Shown one piece after another: positions 1-9,730 of a stretch of 54,331 bases of DNA (position 1 is the stretch's first letter; each line of letters starts with the position of its first letter). The stretch is from Bacteroidota bacterium. Lineage in GTDB: Bacteria; Bacteroidota; Bacteroidia; Bacteroidales; B18-G4. The translations under genes were made by a program, and so were the position numbers. The stretch covers positions 1 through 54,331 of the forward strand of contig JAHJRE010000186.1 of the NCBI GenBank assembly GCA_018831055.1. The letters run 5' to 3'. The notes under the pieces are model-generated. The model ran no database searches, was not told the DNA's origin, and saw only the letters and a program-made list of their open reading frames with translations.

Positions 1-21
1 GGAGATCGGAGATCGGAGATA
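1..21. repeat. short tandem repeat, 7-nt unit GGAGATC
   Basis: Three head-to-tail copies of GGAGATC (the last ends in A) fill the first 21 bases and end 19 nt before the first start codon. The array may continue upstream of the window edge. It resembles in layout the other 7-8 nt intergenic arrays in this window, but the word is different. Confidence 0.7.
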
Positions 22-40
22 AATGCAAATTTAAGGAACG

Positions 41-1264
41 ATGACACAATACGTACAAATTGCATGGCGGAATCTATGGAGGAATAAGAGGAGGACACTG
101 ATCACGGTGGCTTCGGTTTTCTTTGCCCTGCTGTTGGCTCTTTTTATGCGCTCGATGCAGGTAGGCACATATGAAATGATGGAGCACGACTCGGTAAAAA
201 ACACTACGGGTTATCTTCAGGTTCAGGCCAAAGGCTATTGGGACGATAAAACCATTAACAATACTTTTGAGAACAGCCAGGGTCTGGTGGATACATTAAT
301 GGAAATTCAAGGGATAACCTGTCTTACACCCCGTCTCGAATCGTTTGCTTTGCTTTCATCGGGCAATATGACCAAAGGAGTCGCCATCATAGGCACAGAT
401 CCCGCGATAGAAGACTCGATGACTGGATTAAAAAACAGGATCATCCGGGGAACTTACTTCTCCTCAGACAGTAACTCCATACTTGTAGGGGAAGTTCTGG
501 CCCGATATCTGAAGGTTGATACCGGAGACACTCTGATACTGCTTAGCCAGGGCTATCATGGGATTACGGCAGCCGGGGAATTCATCATCCAAGGCATATT
601 CCGCTTTCCGGCCCCCATGATGAACAGTGAAGTAGCTTACCTTAAACTTCAGGATGCGCAATATTTCTATGCTGCTCCCAATCGTCTGACATCCCTGTCG
701 GTGATGATCGATGATCCCGACATGCTGGAAGATCTTCGTGAGACAATCACAGATAAAACAAGAGGAAAATATGCTGTGCTAACCTGGAAAGAGATGCTGG
801 TTGCTTTGGTGCAGAGCATTGAAAGCGACAATATCAGCGGGTGGTTCATGCTTGGCATTCTTTACCTGGTGGTTGCTTTTGGGATTTTCGGCACCATGCT
901 GATGATGACCATGGAACGAAAAAGGGAGTTTGCCGTGATGGTTTCAGTAGGGATGCAGCGTTATAAACTAACCCGGATAATCCTCCTGGAAACCTTTTTC
1001 ATAGGTTTACTCGGTATTATTGTAGCATTCCTGATAAGCCTCCCTGTGATCAACTATCTCCACCACCATCCCATTCCGCTCACAGGAGCAGCAGCAGAAG
1101 CCATGCTGGAAATGAATGCTCGTCCCATACTTCCGTTCTCCCTTGATCCGGAATTATTTATAAACCAGATCATCGTCATTGGAATACTCACGCTGCTTGC
1201 TGTTGTTTTTCCTGTGTATTACGTAAACAAATTTAATATCCTGAGGGCATTCCGGGGAAAATAA
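41..1264 (+). CDS. ABC transporter permease, FtsX/LolC-E (MacB-like) family
   Basis: This 407-aa inner-membrane protein has the four-helix FtsX layout. There is an N-terminal helix at about residues 20-42, a large periplasmic domain to about 265, then three helices near 268-290, 310-335 and 375-397. The cytoplasmic 'MERKREFAVMVSVGM' stretch after the second helix is the FtsX-family coupling segment. It starts an apparent five-gene operon; the second permease begins 21 nt downstream and a LolD-like ATPase lies further on. Such permeases act as heterodimers that use ATP hydrolysis to drive a periplasmic step such as lipoprotein release, export or peptide expulsion. The substrate cannot be told from the sequence. 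Confidence 0.88.
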   Translation: MTQYVQIAWRNLWRNKRRTLITVASVFFALLLALFMRSMQVGTYEMMEHDSVKNTTGYLQVQAKGYWDDKTINNTFENSQGLVDTLMEIQGITCLTPRLESFALLSSGNMTKGVAIIGTDPAIEDSMTGLKNRIIRGTYFSSDSNSILVGEVLARYLKVDTGDTLILLSQGYHGITAAGEFIIQGIFRFPAPMMNSEVAYLKLQDAQYFYAAPNRLTSLSVMIDDPDMLEDLRETITDKTRGKYAVLTWKEMLVALVQSIESDNISGWFMLGILYLVVAFGIFGTMLMMTMERKREFAVMVSVGMQRYKLTRIILLETFFIGLLGIIVAFLISLPVINYLHHHPIPLTGAAAEAMLEMNARPILPFSLDPELFINQIIVIGILTLLAVVFPVYYVNKFNILRAFRGK

Positions 1265-1285
1265 ACAATTAAAAAATTCAGAAAA

Positions 1286-2512
1286 ATGATCGTATCTGTA
1301 TCCTGGAAAAATATTTGGAGAAATAAAACCCGAAGCATGGTGGTTATCCTGGCCGTCGCTCTTGGGTTATTCGGAACGGTATTCATGATAGCCCTTATGA
1401 ATGGTCTGATTGACCAAAAAGTGGATGCTTCCATCAGTAATGAACTGTCGAACATTCAGATACATACCCCTGGTTTCCTGGAAGATAAATCCATACAACA
1501 TATGATGGATAATGCCGGGTTGCTTGTTGAAAAAGTAAAGAAAACCGAAGGGGTTAAGGCTGTTTGCCGGCGAACAAAATCAATGGGCATGGTCAGCACA
1601 GCAAGTTCCGGCAGCGGTGTAATGGTAAACGGTATCATTCCGCAGGAAGAAAAGATGGTGACAGACATACACAAACATACAGTGGATGGATCCTATTTTG
1701 AACAAAACTTTAAAGTAACCCCATCAATCTTTATCGGAAAAAAACTTGCAGAAAAACTGAATGCCGGAGTCGGCTCTAAAATTGTGATGACTATTCAAAG
1801 CACATCCGGAGATATCACCTACGGGCTATACCGCGTAGTAGGCATATACAAAACAGACAACGCAATGTATGACGAAGCCAATGTTTTTGTAGAAAACACA
1901 AGTCTCGTCGATTTAATTGCAGTGGATCCTGACAAATCATCTGAAATTGCCATATTACTTGAAAACAATGATCTTACCGATAAGGTAACAAGCAACCTGA
2001 AAGATTCTTTCCCGAAGCTAAGCGTTTTATCCTGGAAAGAATCCGATCCTGCTGTCTTCGCCATGATCAGCCTTATGGATCAGTTTTCCTGGTTTATGGT
2101 AGCCATAATAATGATTGCACTGGTATTTGTGATAGTTAATGCAATGTTAATGGCCATCCTGGAACGTACCAGAGAAATTGGGATGCTGATGGCCATAGGA
2201 ATGAACAAAAGGAGGGTCTTTCTGATGATAATGATGGAAACCATTTTTCTTTCGATCACCGGGGCCATTGCAGGGATATTATTGACTGTTATCACCGTTG
2301 CTTTAACTTACCAACAGGGTATCAATTTTGCCGCTTTCGCAGAAGGATTTGAATCGATTGGATACAGTGCTCTGGTTTTCCCTACTGTTAAAACGACATT
2401 TTACATTAGTATCGGAGTTATCGTGATAATAACAGCTGCTATCGCTTCGGTCTGGCCTGCCAGAAAAGCTTTGAAACTGCAACCGGCAGCGGCTGTTCGC
2501 GAAGATGCCTGA
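1286..2512 (+). CDS. ABC transporter permease, FtsX/LolC-E family (second subunit)
   Basis: This 408-aa paralogue of the preceding permease has the same topology: an N-terminal helix at about 15-37, a periplasmic domain to about 265 and three C-terminal helices. It carries the family segment 'LERTREIGMLMAIGM'. It ends in 'PARKALKLQPAAAVREDA', close to the 'P...A.r..P..ALR' ending common in FtsX-like permeases. The pair of different permeases with a single ATPase gene downstream fits a LolCDE/MacB-type complex with a heterodimeric membrane part. The exported substrate is unknown. Confidence 0.88.
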   Translation: MIVSVSWKNIWRNKTRSMVVILAVALGLFGTVFMIALMNGLIDQKVDASISNELSNIQIHTPGFLEDKSIQHMMDNAGLLVEKVKKTEGVKAVCRRTKSMGMVSTASSGSGVMVNGIIPQEEKMVTDIHKHTVDGSYFEQNFKVTPSIFIGKKLAEKLNAGVGSKIVMTIQSTSGDITYGLYRVVGIYKTDNAMYDEANVFVENTSLVDLIAVDPDKSSEIAILLENNDLTDKVTSNLKDSFPKLSVLSWKESDPAVFAMISLMDQFSWFMVAIIMIALVFVIVNAMLMAILERTREIGMLMAIGMNKRRVFLMIMMETIFLSITGAIAGILLTVITVALTYQQGINFAAFAEGFESIGYSALVFPTVKTTFYISIGVIVIITAAIASVWPARKALKLQPAAAVREDA

Positions 2513-2524
2513 TAAAATTATTAT

Positions 2525-4177
2525 ATGAATAAAAACATAAACATATTGGTCTTTATCTTTTTTGCCATGACCTGTATCACTTTTTCACTTCAGGGGCAAC
2601 CTTCTCCGGAAGAAAAGTATCAGGTTTACCGGGATCGTTTGAGAATGGAATTTATGGCAGGAATAGGCCCTGAGACAGGTTTCAGCTTACCTGCTCTGGC
2701 ACGGGATACTGTGACCGGTACCATTTTATGGTCGGATTGCACCATTGATCTGGGGCAATACATTGGCGTTCTGGGAACAGAATATCATATTCTTTCGCAG
2801 GAAGGTAAAGAGACAGGGCAAACGGTAAAGGAGCTTTATTATGCCCTGTATGCTCTTAACCGTCTGGATATTAGCGCCGAGATATATTTCGGTGGTGAAC
2901 CCAGCCTTAACGGTTTCTTTATTCGTGATGATGTAAGTACCGACTCCCTGAATATGGATTCGGTACTTTCTCGATTAAACCAGGGTTTACCGGTACCATT
3001 GATCGATTCCCTGAGGTCAGACCTGATGTCGTCAAATACGCGTGACAAAGAAGAAAGCCTTGATCAGGCCATTTTGCTGATCACAGGGCTGGGACTGGTC
3101 AGAAAGTGTGTTCCTGAAGATGTTGTTTATTCTGAAAACAATACCATTTTACCATTCCAGGATTTCGAAACCTCCCTGAGCAAAGAGGCATCCAACCAAA
3201 TCGCAAGAATCGTGAATTATATGAAAGAAGGCGATTCGGTTATTGTCAGGAGGGACACTACCGATCCAAATTTATACGGGATAATGGGTGAAAACTGGGA
3301 TTTCATTATTAAAAATCCTGTAACCTATGAAAATGTGATGCGGGGAGAAAATGCATTTCTCTTATCGGCCGGATTTGCAGGAGCGAAATACCATCTCACC
3401 GGCCAGGATTCCCCAACCACCGACACTATCCGGGAAACCACGGCAAACGAGATCTTTCAGTATCTTGAGAACTACATGATCCCGAACCAGGAAGATTTTA
3501 AAGTGATAAACCTTGATGCAATGTCAAATATATGGCCGGAAGGATTGCAGGCAGATACAACATTTACAGACTATAACGCACGGGTGTTAGGTCCCCGTTC
3601 CCGGCAGCAGGATTACGGATGGATACCTATGTTACATCAAATGGTATTCGGTGGTAAAAATTACCTGATGAGTTACCTGCCACCGGATACAATCTTTTAC
3701 AATGATCCCGAGGCGTATTATGAATACCTGTTGGAACTTGCACCTTCTGAAGGTCCATACAATTACAACGATTCTATTTATCCCAATTTCGAGTGGTCAT
3801 CAACATCAAGGACCATACACCCGGAACGGAGAGGAGAAACGGGTACTGCATTTCCGGGAAACTATAACGGACTGGATTATATGCTTTATTATAATCTTTA
3901 TCGTATTTTGTTCGAGTATCCGGTTATTATAGAGGAGATTACACCAGAAGACTTCCTTGTTTTTCCAAATCCGGCAAAAGATTATATTATGGTGTCTTAC
4001 CCGCAACCCTTCCGTCTCAAATTGACAGATACATATGGCCGTCTTCTTCAGGAGAAGCAATGCTCCCATGCGGGTGTTTACAAAATGTCACTGAATTCAT
4101 TTTCATCCGGCACCTATATTTTGATCATTTTTCCTGAGAAAGAAAAACCCATAGCAAAAAAAATAATAATACTGTAA
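2525..4177 (+). CDS. secreted protein with type IX secretion sorting domain
   Basis: The 550-aa product begins with a Sec signal peptide (residues 1-24, ending SLQGQ). Its last ~75 residues are a type A T9SS C-terminal domain: 'VFPNPAKDYIMV', then 'DTYGRLLQ', 'GVYKMSL' and 'SGTYILII'. It should therefore be exported to the periplasm by Sec and across the outer membrane by the type IX machinery, ending on the surface or released. The body (about 25-465) matches no family I recognise; it is rich in acidic and aromatic residues and has no visible catalytic motif. It sits 12 nt after the permeases and 13 nt before the ATPase, so it is probably co-transcribed with the transporter, which is an unusual place for T9SS cargo. 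Confidence 0.8.
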   Translation: MNKNINILVFIFFAMTCITFSLQGQPSPEEKYQVYRDRLRMEFMAGIGPETGFSLPALARDTVTGTILWSDCTIDLGQYIGVLGTEYHILSQEGKETGQTVKELYYALYALNRLDISAEIYFGGEPSLNGFFIRDDVSTDSLNMDSVLSRLNQGLPVPLIDSLRSDLMSSNTRDKEESLDQAILLITGLGLVRKCVPEDVVYSENNTILPFQDFETSLSKEASNQIARIVNYMKEGDSVIVRRDTTDPNLYGIMGENWDFIIKNPVTYENVMRGENAFLLSAGFAGAKYHLTGQDSPTTDTIRETTANEIFQYLENYMIPNQEDFKVINLDAMSNIWPEGLQADTTFTDYNARVLGPRSRQQDYGWIPMLHQMVFGGKNYLMSYLPPDTIFYNDPEAYYEYLLELAPSEGPYNYNDSIYPNFEWSSTSRTIHPERRGETGTAFPGNYNGLDYMLYYNLYRILFEYPVIIEEITPEDFLVFPNPAKDYIMVSYPQPFRLKLTDTYGRLLQEKQCSHAGVYKMSLNSFSSGTYILIIFPEKEKPIAKKIIIL

Positions 4178-4190
4178 ACAACTTATAATC

Positions 4191-4883
4191 ATGTCAGTAA
4201 TTGAAGTTATAAACATTGAAAAGACCTACCAGGAAACGAAAGTGCCTGTGCATGCCGTGAACGGTATTAATCTGGAGTTCGATGAAGGCGAATTCACGGC
4301 AATAGTTGGTCCTTCCGGGTCAGGCAAAACAACGCTTCTGAATATGATCGGAGGGCTGGATGCACCCACAAATGGAGAAGTATTGATCAATAACATCAAT
4401 CTGTCAACCTTACGTTCGAGGAAGCTCATCGATTTCCGGTTGAGAAACATCGGTTTTGTTTTCCAGGCATATAATCTTATACCGGTATTAACAGCATTGG
4501 AAAATGTGGCTTTCATATTGCAATTGCAGGGTTGGTCAAAGCAAAAAAGACACGATAGAGCAAAAGAATTGCTCAATGCAGTTGGTATTGATGATGAGCG
4601 TTTTCATCACCGTCCGGGTAACCTTTCGGGAGGTCAGCAGCAGCGTGTTGCCGTAGCCAGGGCGTTGGCACCCCGGCCCAAATTTATTCTGGCCGATGAA
4701 CCGACGGCCAACCTCGATTCCAGGTCCACATCCGAATTGCTTGACATCATGCAAAAGATGAATGAAGAATCAAAGATCACATTTATCTTTTCCACGCACG
4801 ACCAGCGTGTTATGGACAAGGCAAAAAGGATTATCACCATTGAAGACGGGAAAGTAAAAGAAGATCTGTCTGTCAGAAACTAA
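4191..4883 (+). CDS. ABC transporter ATP-binding protein, LolD/MacB-like
   Basis: This 230-aa nucleotide-binding subunit shows Walker A GPSGSGKT at residues 40-47, a Q-loop in 'GFVFQAYNLIPVLTALENV', the signature LSGGQQQR, Walker B 'FILADEPTANLD' and the switch histidine in 'FSTHD'. The sequence type (ETKVPVHAVNGI..., 'NLIPVLTALENV') is that of the LolD/MacB/FtsE-like group that partners FtsX-type permeases. Its partners are the two permease genes at the start of the operon, even though the T9SS gene separates them. The barrel gene follows after 5 nt. Confidence 0.93.
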   Translation: MSVIEVINIEKTYQETKVPVHAVNGINLEFDEGEFTAIVGPSGSGKTTLLNMIGGLDAPTNGEVLINNINLSTLRSRKLIDFRLRNIGFVFQAYNLIPVLTALENVAFILQLQGWSKQKRHDRAKELLNAVGIDDERFHHRPGNLSGGQQQRVAVARALAPRPKFILADEPTANLDSRSTSELLDIMQKMNEESKITFIFSTHDQRVMDKAKRIITIEDGKVKEDLSVRN

Positions 4884-4888
4884 AGAGG

Positions 4889-6085
4889 ATGAGAACAAAA
4901 ACAATTTTGCTTTTTTTCGCACTCTTCCAGGTTTCTGCCATTTATGCCGGAAACGACGGAAAGGAAAGAAAGTACTCCTTGAACGGGCATCTGCAGGATT
5001 TACAGATGGAGTGGATAGAAGACTTCAGGGGAAGCTGGCAGGATTTAAACACGATCAGCAACCGTTTCGACTTCCGTTTTTTTCCAAAGCCTTGGTTCAG
5101 CGCCCATATCGGAATGCGAAACATCCTGGAATACGGACAATTGGTTGAATACTCCAATATTTTATCAGATTTTTCAAAAGGGGAAGTATCAAGTTTACAC
5201 GACCTGATGACCAAAGATCCCGGCTATTTACAATTGACATATAGTTTAGCCGATGAGAGGTCATTTTTTGCCTATACAAGTTTTGACAGGGCAAATATTC
5301 AAATCACACAAAAAAAATTGTCCTTTACCCTGGGGCGGCAACGAATTAACTGGTCTTCCAATCTTGTATGGACACCAAACGACATTTTCAACACCTTTAA
5401 TTACTACGATTTCGATTACGTGGAGCGACCGGGTTGTGATGCGGCTCTTGTGCAGTATTACACAGGAAGCACTTCATCGCTGCAGGCAGCGGTAAAAATC
5501 GATCACGAAGAGGAGATCACCCTGGGAGCCATGTATAAATTTCTATTGAGAAACTATGATTTTCAGTTTATGGCAGGAAAAATGGATGGTGATGCCGTTG
5601 TGGGTGCGGGGTGGTCGGGTCAGGCCTGGGGTGCAGGTTTCAACGGAGAGTTATCCTATTTTCGTGATTTGGACAATTTCAGTGATACATCAGGCCAATT
5701 GGTAGCTTCGGCGGGGCTCAACTACACTTTAAACCGCTGGTATTTTCATATGGCAGGACTTCTTAACACCGATGGAACAACCGGGCCTGCCAGTATGGGT
5801 AATTTCATTGATTTCAACCGGAACATCAGTGCCAAGACCCTCACCCTGGCCAGATATTCTGTTTTTGGGGAGATCTCATACCAGGTCAGTCCTCTCATCC
5901 TGGCTGATGCCTCGGCAATATATAATCCTAACGATAAATCCTTATATCTGGGGCCCTCAGTTGATTTTTCCCTGACTGATAACATTGGTTTGCTTGTAAG
6001 CGGTCAAATTTTCCTGGGAAACGAAGGCACCGAGTTCGGGGATTATGGAACAATGCTATATTTGCGGCTTAAATGGTCATTTTAA
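4889..6085 (+). CDS. outer-membrane beta-barrel protein, DUF1302-like porin
   Basis: The 398-aa protein has a signal peptide (about 1-21, ending IYAG) followed by alternating amphipathic strands and a C-terminal 'LRLKWSF', the aromatic end expected of a BAM-assembled barrel. The stretch 'LGRQRINWSSNLVWTPNDIF' followed by 'DFDYVERPGCDA' resembles the conserved core of DUF1302/alginate-export-like barrels (R-x-NWG...P.D...RPG.DA). It starts 5 nt after the ATPase stop, so it is the last gene of the ABC operon. A natural inference is that it provides the outer-membrane step for whatever the ABC complex handles. No terminator hairpin follows it before the rpsO promoter. Confidence 0.7.
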   Translation: MRTKTILLFFALFQVSAIYAGNDGKERKYSLNGHLQDLQMEWIEDFRGSWQDLNTISNRFDFRFFPKPWFSAHIGMRNILEYGQLVEYSNILSDFSKGEVSSLHDLMTKDPGYLQLTYSLADERSFFAYTSFDRANIQITQKKLSFTLGRQRINWSSNLVWTPNDIFNTFNYYDFDYVERPGCDAALVQYYTGSTSSLQAAVKIDHEEEITLGAMYKFLLRNYDFQFMAGKMDGDAVVGAGWSGQAWGAGFNGELSYFRDLDNFSDTSGQLVASAGLNYTLNRWYFHMAGLLNTDGTTGPASMGNFIDFNRNISAKTLTLARYSVFGEISYQVSPLILADASAIYNPNDKSLYLGPSVDFSLTDNIGLLVSGQIFLGNEGTEFGDYGTMLYLRLKWSF

Positions 6086-6104
6086 AAAAATTACCGATAA
6101 TTGA

Positions 6105-6136
6105 TTGACTATATTAAAAAGAATCATTACTTTTGC
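6105..6136 (+). promoter_or_regulatory. Bacteroidota promoter of rpsO (-33 TTG, -7 TACTTTTGC)
   Basis: TTG at 6105-6107, a 20-nt spacer and TACTTTTGC at 6128-6136 match the Bacteroidota sigma consensus TTG-N19/20-TAnnTTTGC. Transcription should begin near 6142, 27 nt before the rpsO ATG. This rules out the in-frame TTG at 6133 as the start codon, since it lies within the -7 box. Confidence 0.8.
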
Positions 6137-6168
6137 AGGCCAATTTTGAATACAGATATTTCAAGAAT

Positions 6169-6438
6169 ATGTACTTAACAACTGAAATCAAGCAGAATTT
6201 TTTCAAAGATCACGGTAAGTCGGAATTTGACACCGGTTCAGCTGAAGGGCAGATTGCGCTTTTTACATACAGGATCAAACATCTTACAGAGCATCTGAAA
6301 GAAAACAAGAAAGACACTGCAACCCGCAGGTCGTTGGTATTGTTGGTCGGCAAAAGAAGGAAGTTGCTTGATTATCTAAAGAACACGGAAATTGCACGGT
6401 ACCGCTCCATCATCAAGGAATTGGGTATCCGTAAGTAA
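6169..6438 (+). CDS. rpsO: 30S ribosomal protein S15
   Basis: The product is 89 aa, the standard S15 length, beginning MYLTTEIKQNFFKDHG. It has the family core 'DTGSAEGQIALFTYRIKHLTEHL', 'RRSLVLLVGKRRKLLDYL' and 'RYRSIIKELGIRK'. It binds 16S rRNA helices in the small-subunit platform. The ATG at 6169 was chosen because the longer in-frame start lies inside the promoter and family members start here. It is followed by an intrinsic terminator and then pnp, the common bacterial rpsO-pnp order. Confidence 0.97.
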   Translation: MYLTTEIKQNFFKDHGKSEFDTGSAEGQIALFTYRIKHLTEHLKENKKDTATRRSLVLLVGKRRKLLDYLKNTEIARYRSIIKELGIRK

Positions 6439-6457
6439 GATATATTTTGCACCGGAC

Positions 6458-6488
6458 AAAAAAGGCAATTTAGGAATTGCCTTTTTTT
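6458..6488 (+). terminator. intrinsic terminator between rpsO and pnp
   Basis: AAAAAAGGCAATT, loop TAGG, AATTGCCTTTTTTT forms a stem of at least eight base pairs running into a T-tract. It lies 20 nt after the rpsO stop and 35 nt before the pnp ATG, so pnp may depend on read-through or on its own start within the short gap. Confidence 0.88.
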
Positions 6489-6522
6489 GTATTTTTCTAT
6501 TAGGCATTTACAAATTATTCAA

Positions 6523-8664
6523 ATGACAGTAAAAGGTATTACGAAATCGTTCGACCTTGGAGGGAAAACGGTTTCAATTGAAACCGGCCGACTGGCGAAG
6601 CAGGCCGACGGTTCAGCTGTGGTAAAGATGGGCAACACCATGTTGCTTGCCACGGTGGTAGCCAAGAAAGACCCCCTGGAGGGAGCAGATTTTCTACCCC
6701 TTACGGTAGAGTATAAAGAAAAATATGCCGCAACCGGCAAATTCCCGGGTGGCTTTTTCAAGCGTGAGGCTCGGCCCTCGGAGTATGAAATCCTCATTGC
6801 CCGTTTGGTCGACAGGGCCTTACGTCCCATATTCCCTGATAATTACCATTGCGATACACAGGTACTCATCACCTTGATATCCGGAGATAAGGATGTTGCT
6901 CCCGATGCACTTGCTGCCCTTGCCGCTTCATCGGCACTGGCGGTATCCGATATTCCGTTCAATGGACCGATCTCTGAAGTAAGGGTTGCAAAGATACAGA
7001 ACGAATACATTATCAATCCTACCATTTCATCATTGGAGCATGCCACATTGGACCTGATGGTGGCAGCTACAATTGACAATATCGTCATGGTAGAAGGAGA
7101 AATGAAGGAAGTTTCCGAACAGGAAATGCTGGAAGCTCTTAAAATCGCTCACGAAGCCATTCGCATTCAATGCAACGCGCAACTTGAACTTGCCGAAATG
7201 GCAGGAAAAGCCGGGGCAAAAAGAGAAATTGAACCGGAAAAGGAAGATGAAGAGCTTCGTCAGCGACTCATTGAAGCCACAGGTGACAAGGTCTATGACC
7301 TGGCCAAATCCTTCATTAACAACAAAAAAATAAGGAATGAAAAATTCAGCGAAGTTGAAAAAGAATTCCTGAGCACCTTCTCCGAAGAAGAGCTGGAAGA
7401 AAAAGAGGCTCTGATAAAAAAATATTTCCACGATCTTCAGAAAGAGATCATCCGCAAGATGGTACTTTACGAAAAGGTAAGGTTGGATGGACGAAAAACA
7501 GATGAAATACGCGATATCTGGTGTGAAGTGGATTATTTGCCTTCAGCGCATGGCTCTGCCGTATTCACACGCGGCGAAACACAGTCTCTGGTAACAGTAA
7601 CTCTTGGCACCAAGCTTGATGAACAGGTCATTGATGGAGCCATTATCGAAGGCACCAGTAATTTCATCCTGCATTATAACTTCCCGGGTTTTTCAACCGG
7701 AGAGGTAAAGCCCATACGGAGCACATCCCGTCGGGAGATTGGCCATGGAAACCTTGCCATGAGGGCGCTTAAACAAGTTATTCCCAATGGGGAAGAAAAC
7801 CCATACACCATAAGGATAGTTTCAGATATACTCGAATCCAACGGTTCGTCATCCATGGCAACGGTTTGCGGTGGCACCCTCGCACTGATGGATGCCGGTG
7901 TCAGGATTACCCGCCCGGTTTCAGGAATTGCCATGGGTATGATCAGTGATGCTGAAACAGGAAAGTATGCTATCCTGTCAGACATCCTTGGCGATGAAGA
8001 CCACCTTGGTGACATGGACTTCAAAGTTACCGGAACACGAAATGGAATCACCGCCTGCCAGATGGACATAAAAGTTGAAGGCTTATCCTATGAAGTATTG
8101 GAAGAAGCTCTGGAACAAGCAAAAAAAGGAAGGATACATATTCTCGACATCATGGAGAAGACCATTTCCGAACCCAGGGCCGATTATAAAGATCATGTTC
8201 CCAGGATAGAAAAGATGATCGTTAACCGTGAATTCATCGGAGCCATCATAGGACCTTCAGGTAAGGTGATCCAGGAAATTCAGCGCGAAACCAACACAAC
8301 CATTGTAATTGAGGAAGAAGGAGAATATGGAATAGTGGATATAGTTTCAAGTGACAAGGAATCTATAGAAAAGGCCAAGCTGAGGATACGCCGGATCGTG
8401 GCTGTACCGGAAGTTGGGGAAGTATACCTTGGAACTGTAAAAAACATCACAACTTTTGGTGCTTTTGTGGAGATTTTACCGGGTAAAGACGGGCTTCTTC
8501 ACATATCGGAAATCGACTGGAAAAGGCTGAAGGATGTAGAAAGCGTGTTAAAGGTGGGAGATCAGATTGAGGTAAAGCTGATTGGCGTGGATGCTAAAAC
8601 GGGAAAGCTGAAGCTTTCACGTAAGGTATTGCTTCCTCAGCCACCAAGGCAAAATCAGGATTGA
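6523..8664 (+). CDS. pnp: polyribonucleotide nucleotidyltransferase (PNPase)
   Basis: The 713-aa enzyme degrades RNA 3' to 5' by phosphorolysis and can add tails. Domains in order: first RNase PH domain (about 1-140, '[27 protein letters not shown]'), the helical linker (about 240-310), second RNase PH domain (about 320-550, with '[16 protein letters not shown]' metal/active-site residues), KH domain (about 564-620, '[17 protein letters not shown]') and S1 domain (about 627-700, '[21 protein letters not shown]'). The length is normal. The ATG at 6523 was preferred over an upstream in-frame ATG at 6487 that overlaps the terminator T-tract. Confidence 0.97.
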   Translation: MTVKGITKSFDLGGKTVSIETGRLAKQADGSAVVKMGNTMLLATVVAKKDPLEGADFLPLTVEYKEKYAATGKFPGGFFKREARPSEYEILIARLVDRALRPIFPDNYHCDTQVLITLISGDKDVAPDALAALAASSALAVSDIPFNGPISEVRVAKIQNEYIINPTISSLEHATLDLMVAATIDNIVMVEGEMKEVSEQEMLEALKIAHEAIRIQCNAQLELAEMAGKAGAKREIEPEKEDEELRQRLIEATGDKVYDLAKSFINNKKIRNEKFSEVEKEFLSTFSEEELEEKEALIKKYFHDLQKEIIRKMVLYEKVRLDGRKTDEIRDIWCEVDYLPSAHGSAVFTRGETQSLVTVTLGTKLDEQVIDGAIIEGTSNFILHYNFPGFSTGEVKPIRSTSRREIGHGNLAMRALKQVIPNGEENPYTIRIVSDILESNGSSSMATVCGGTLALMDAGVRITRPVSGIAMGMISDAETGKYAILSDILGDEDHLGDMDFKVTGTRNGITACQMDIKVEGLSYEVLEEALEQAKKGRIHILDIMEKTISEPRADYKDHVPRIEKMIVNREFIGAIIGPSGKVIQEIQRETNTTIVIEEEGEYGIVDIVSSDKESIEKAKLRIRRIVAVPEVGEVYLGTVKNITTFGAFVEILPGKDGLLHISEIDWKRLKDVESVLKVGDQIEVKLIGVDAKTGKLKLSRKVLLPQPPRQNQD

Positions 8665-8709
8665 AACAAAAACATAGCTTGATTCGTACAATTGCAGCAT
8701 AATCCTTAT

Positions 8710-8717
8710 TATTTTTG
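8710..8717 (+). promoter_or_regulatory. putative -7 box (TATTTTTG) for rpoD
   Basis: TATTTTTG fits TAnnTTTG and lies about 100 nt upstream of the rpoD start in a 153-nt gap. The nearest TTG (8692-8694) gives only a 15-nt spacer, so the -33 part is weak. Confidence 0.45.
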
Positions 8718-8817
8718 TGACCGAAAATTTTTAAACTTTCAATAATAGGATAGAAATTGAGCCAGATGTTTATGTGGAATCAATTATCACAAAACATTTC
8801 ATAACCAAAATCATTCT

Positions 8818-9681
8818 ATGAGGCAACTAAAGATCACCAAGCAGGTAACCAACCGTGAAACCGCGTCTCTCGACAAGTATTTGCAAGAGATAGGCAAGGT
8901 TGAGTTGCTAACGGCTGAGGAAGAAGTAACGCTCGCCCAGCGTATTAAACAAGGTGACAGGCTGGCTCTTGAAAAACTGACCAAAGCGAACCTGCGGTTT
9001 GTGGTGTCGGTATCCAAGCAATATCAGAATCAGGGTTTGAGCCTCCCCGACCTTATCAATGAAGGTAATCTGGGGTTGATCAAGGCCGCCCAGCGTTTCG
9101 ATGAAACGAGGGGTTTTAAATTCATCTCTTATGCCGTTTGGTGGATCCGCCAATCGATACTCCAGGCTTTGGCAGAACAATCAAGGATCGTAAGGCTGCC
9201 GTTAAACAAAATCGGCTCCATCAACAAGATCAACAAAGCTTACGCCAAGCTGGAGCAGGATAATGAAAGGGAACCCAAGGCAGAAGAGATAGCTGAAATG
9301 CTCGACATACCCGAAACCGAGGTGAAGGAATCATTAAGGAATTCCGGAAGACATGTTTCAATGGATGCTCCTCTTATCCAGGATGAAGAAAACACAATGT
9401 ATGATGTGTTGAAATCGGATGAAGGACCTACACCTGAAACAGAACTGATGTATGAATCCCTTCGCAAGGAAATTGACCGTGCCATCTCCACCCTGACACC
9501 CAGGGAGGCAGATGTGATCCGGCTCTACTTTGGTCTGAACAGCAAGCATCCCATGACACTGGAAGAGATCGGAGAAAAATTCGATCTGACCAGAGAAAGG
9601 GTGCGGCAAATCAAAGAGAAGGCCATTCGTCGTTTAAAACACACTTCCCGAAGCAAAATTTTAAAGACATATCTGGGATAG
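8818..9681 (+). CDS. rpoD: RNA polymerase primary sigma factor, Bacteroidota type
   Basis: The 287-aa protein begins [21 protein letters not shown] and goes straight into region 1.2 (about 15-45). Regions 2.1-2.4 follow ('[21 protein letters not shown]', '[21 protein letters not shown]'), then region 3 and region 4 with the helix-turn-helix '[22 protein letters not shown]'. It lacks the N-terminal region 1.1 of E. coli sigma-70, as usual in Bacteroidota, whose primary sigma reads -33/-7 promoters of the kind found throughout this window. A strong terminator follows immediately. Confidence 0.96.
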   Translation: MRQLKITKQVTNRETASLDKYLQEIGKVELLTAEEEVTLAQRIKQGDRLALEKLTKANLRFVVSVSKQYQNQGLSLPDLINEGNLGLIKAAQRFDETRGFKFISYAVWWIRQSILQALAEQSRIVRLPLNKIGSINKINKAYAKLEQDNEREPKAEEIAEMLDIPETEVKESLRNSGRHVSMDAPLIQDEENTMYDVLKSDEGPTPETELMYESLRKEIDRAISTLTPREADVIRLYFGLNSKHPMTLEEIGEKFDLTRERVRQIKEKAIRRLKHTSRSKILKTYLG

Positions 9682-9683
9682 GA

Positions 9684-9709
9684 AGCGGACAAAGTCCGCT
9701 TTTTTTTTT
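9684..9709 (+). terminator. intrinsic terminator after rpoD
   Basis: AGCGGAC, loop AAA, GTCCGCT is a perfect 7-bp stem followed by nine T residues. It lies 3 nt after the rpoD stop codon. Confidence 0.92.
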
Positions 9710-9716
9710 ACTTTTG
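9709..9716 (+). promoter_or_regulatory. putative -7 box (TACTTTTG) for rpe
   Basis: TACTTTTG fits TAnnTTTG and begins in the last base of the rpoD terminator T-tract. The transcription start would fall about 8 nt before the rpe ATG at 9731, giving a very short leader. No TTG is seen at the -33 position, which lies inside the terminator stem. Confidence 0.45.
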
Positions 9717-9730
9717 GTCAAAACCTTTAC

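Noticed and set aside
6133-6168. N-terminal extension of rpsO from a TTG
   Set aside because: The TTG lies within the -7 box, and S15 has its usual 89-aa length from 6169.
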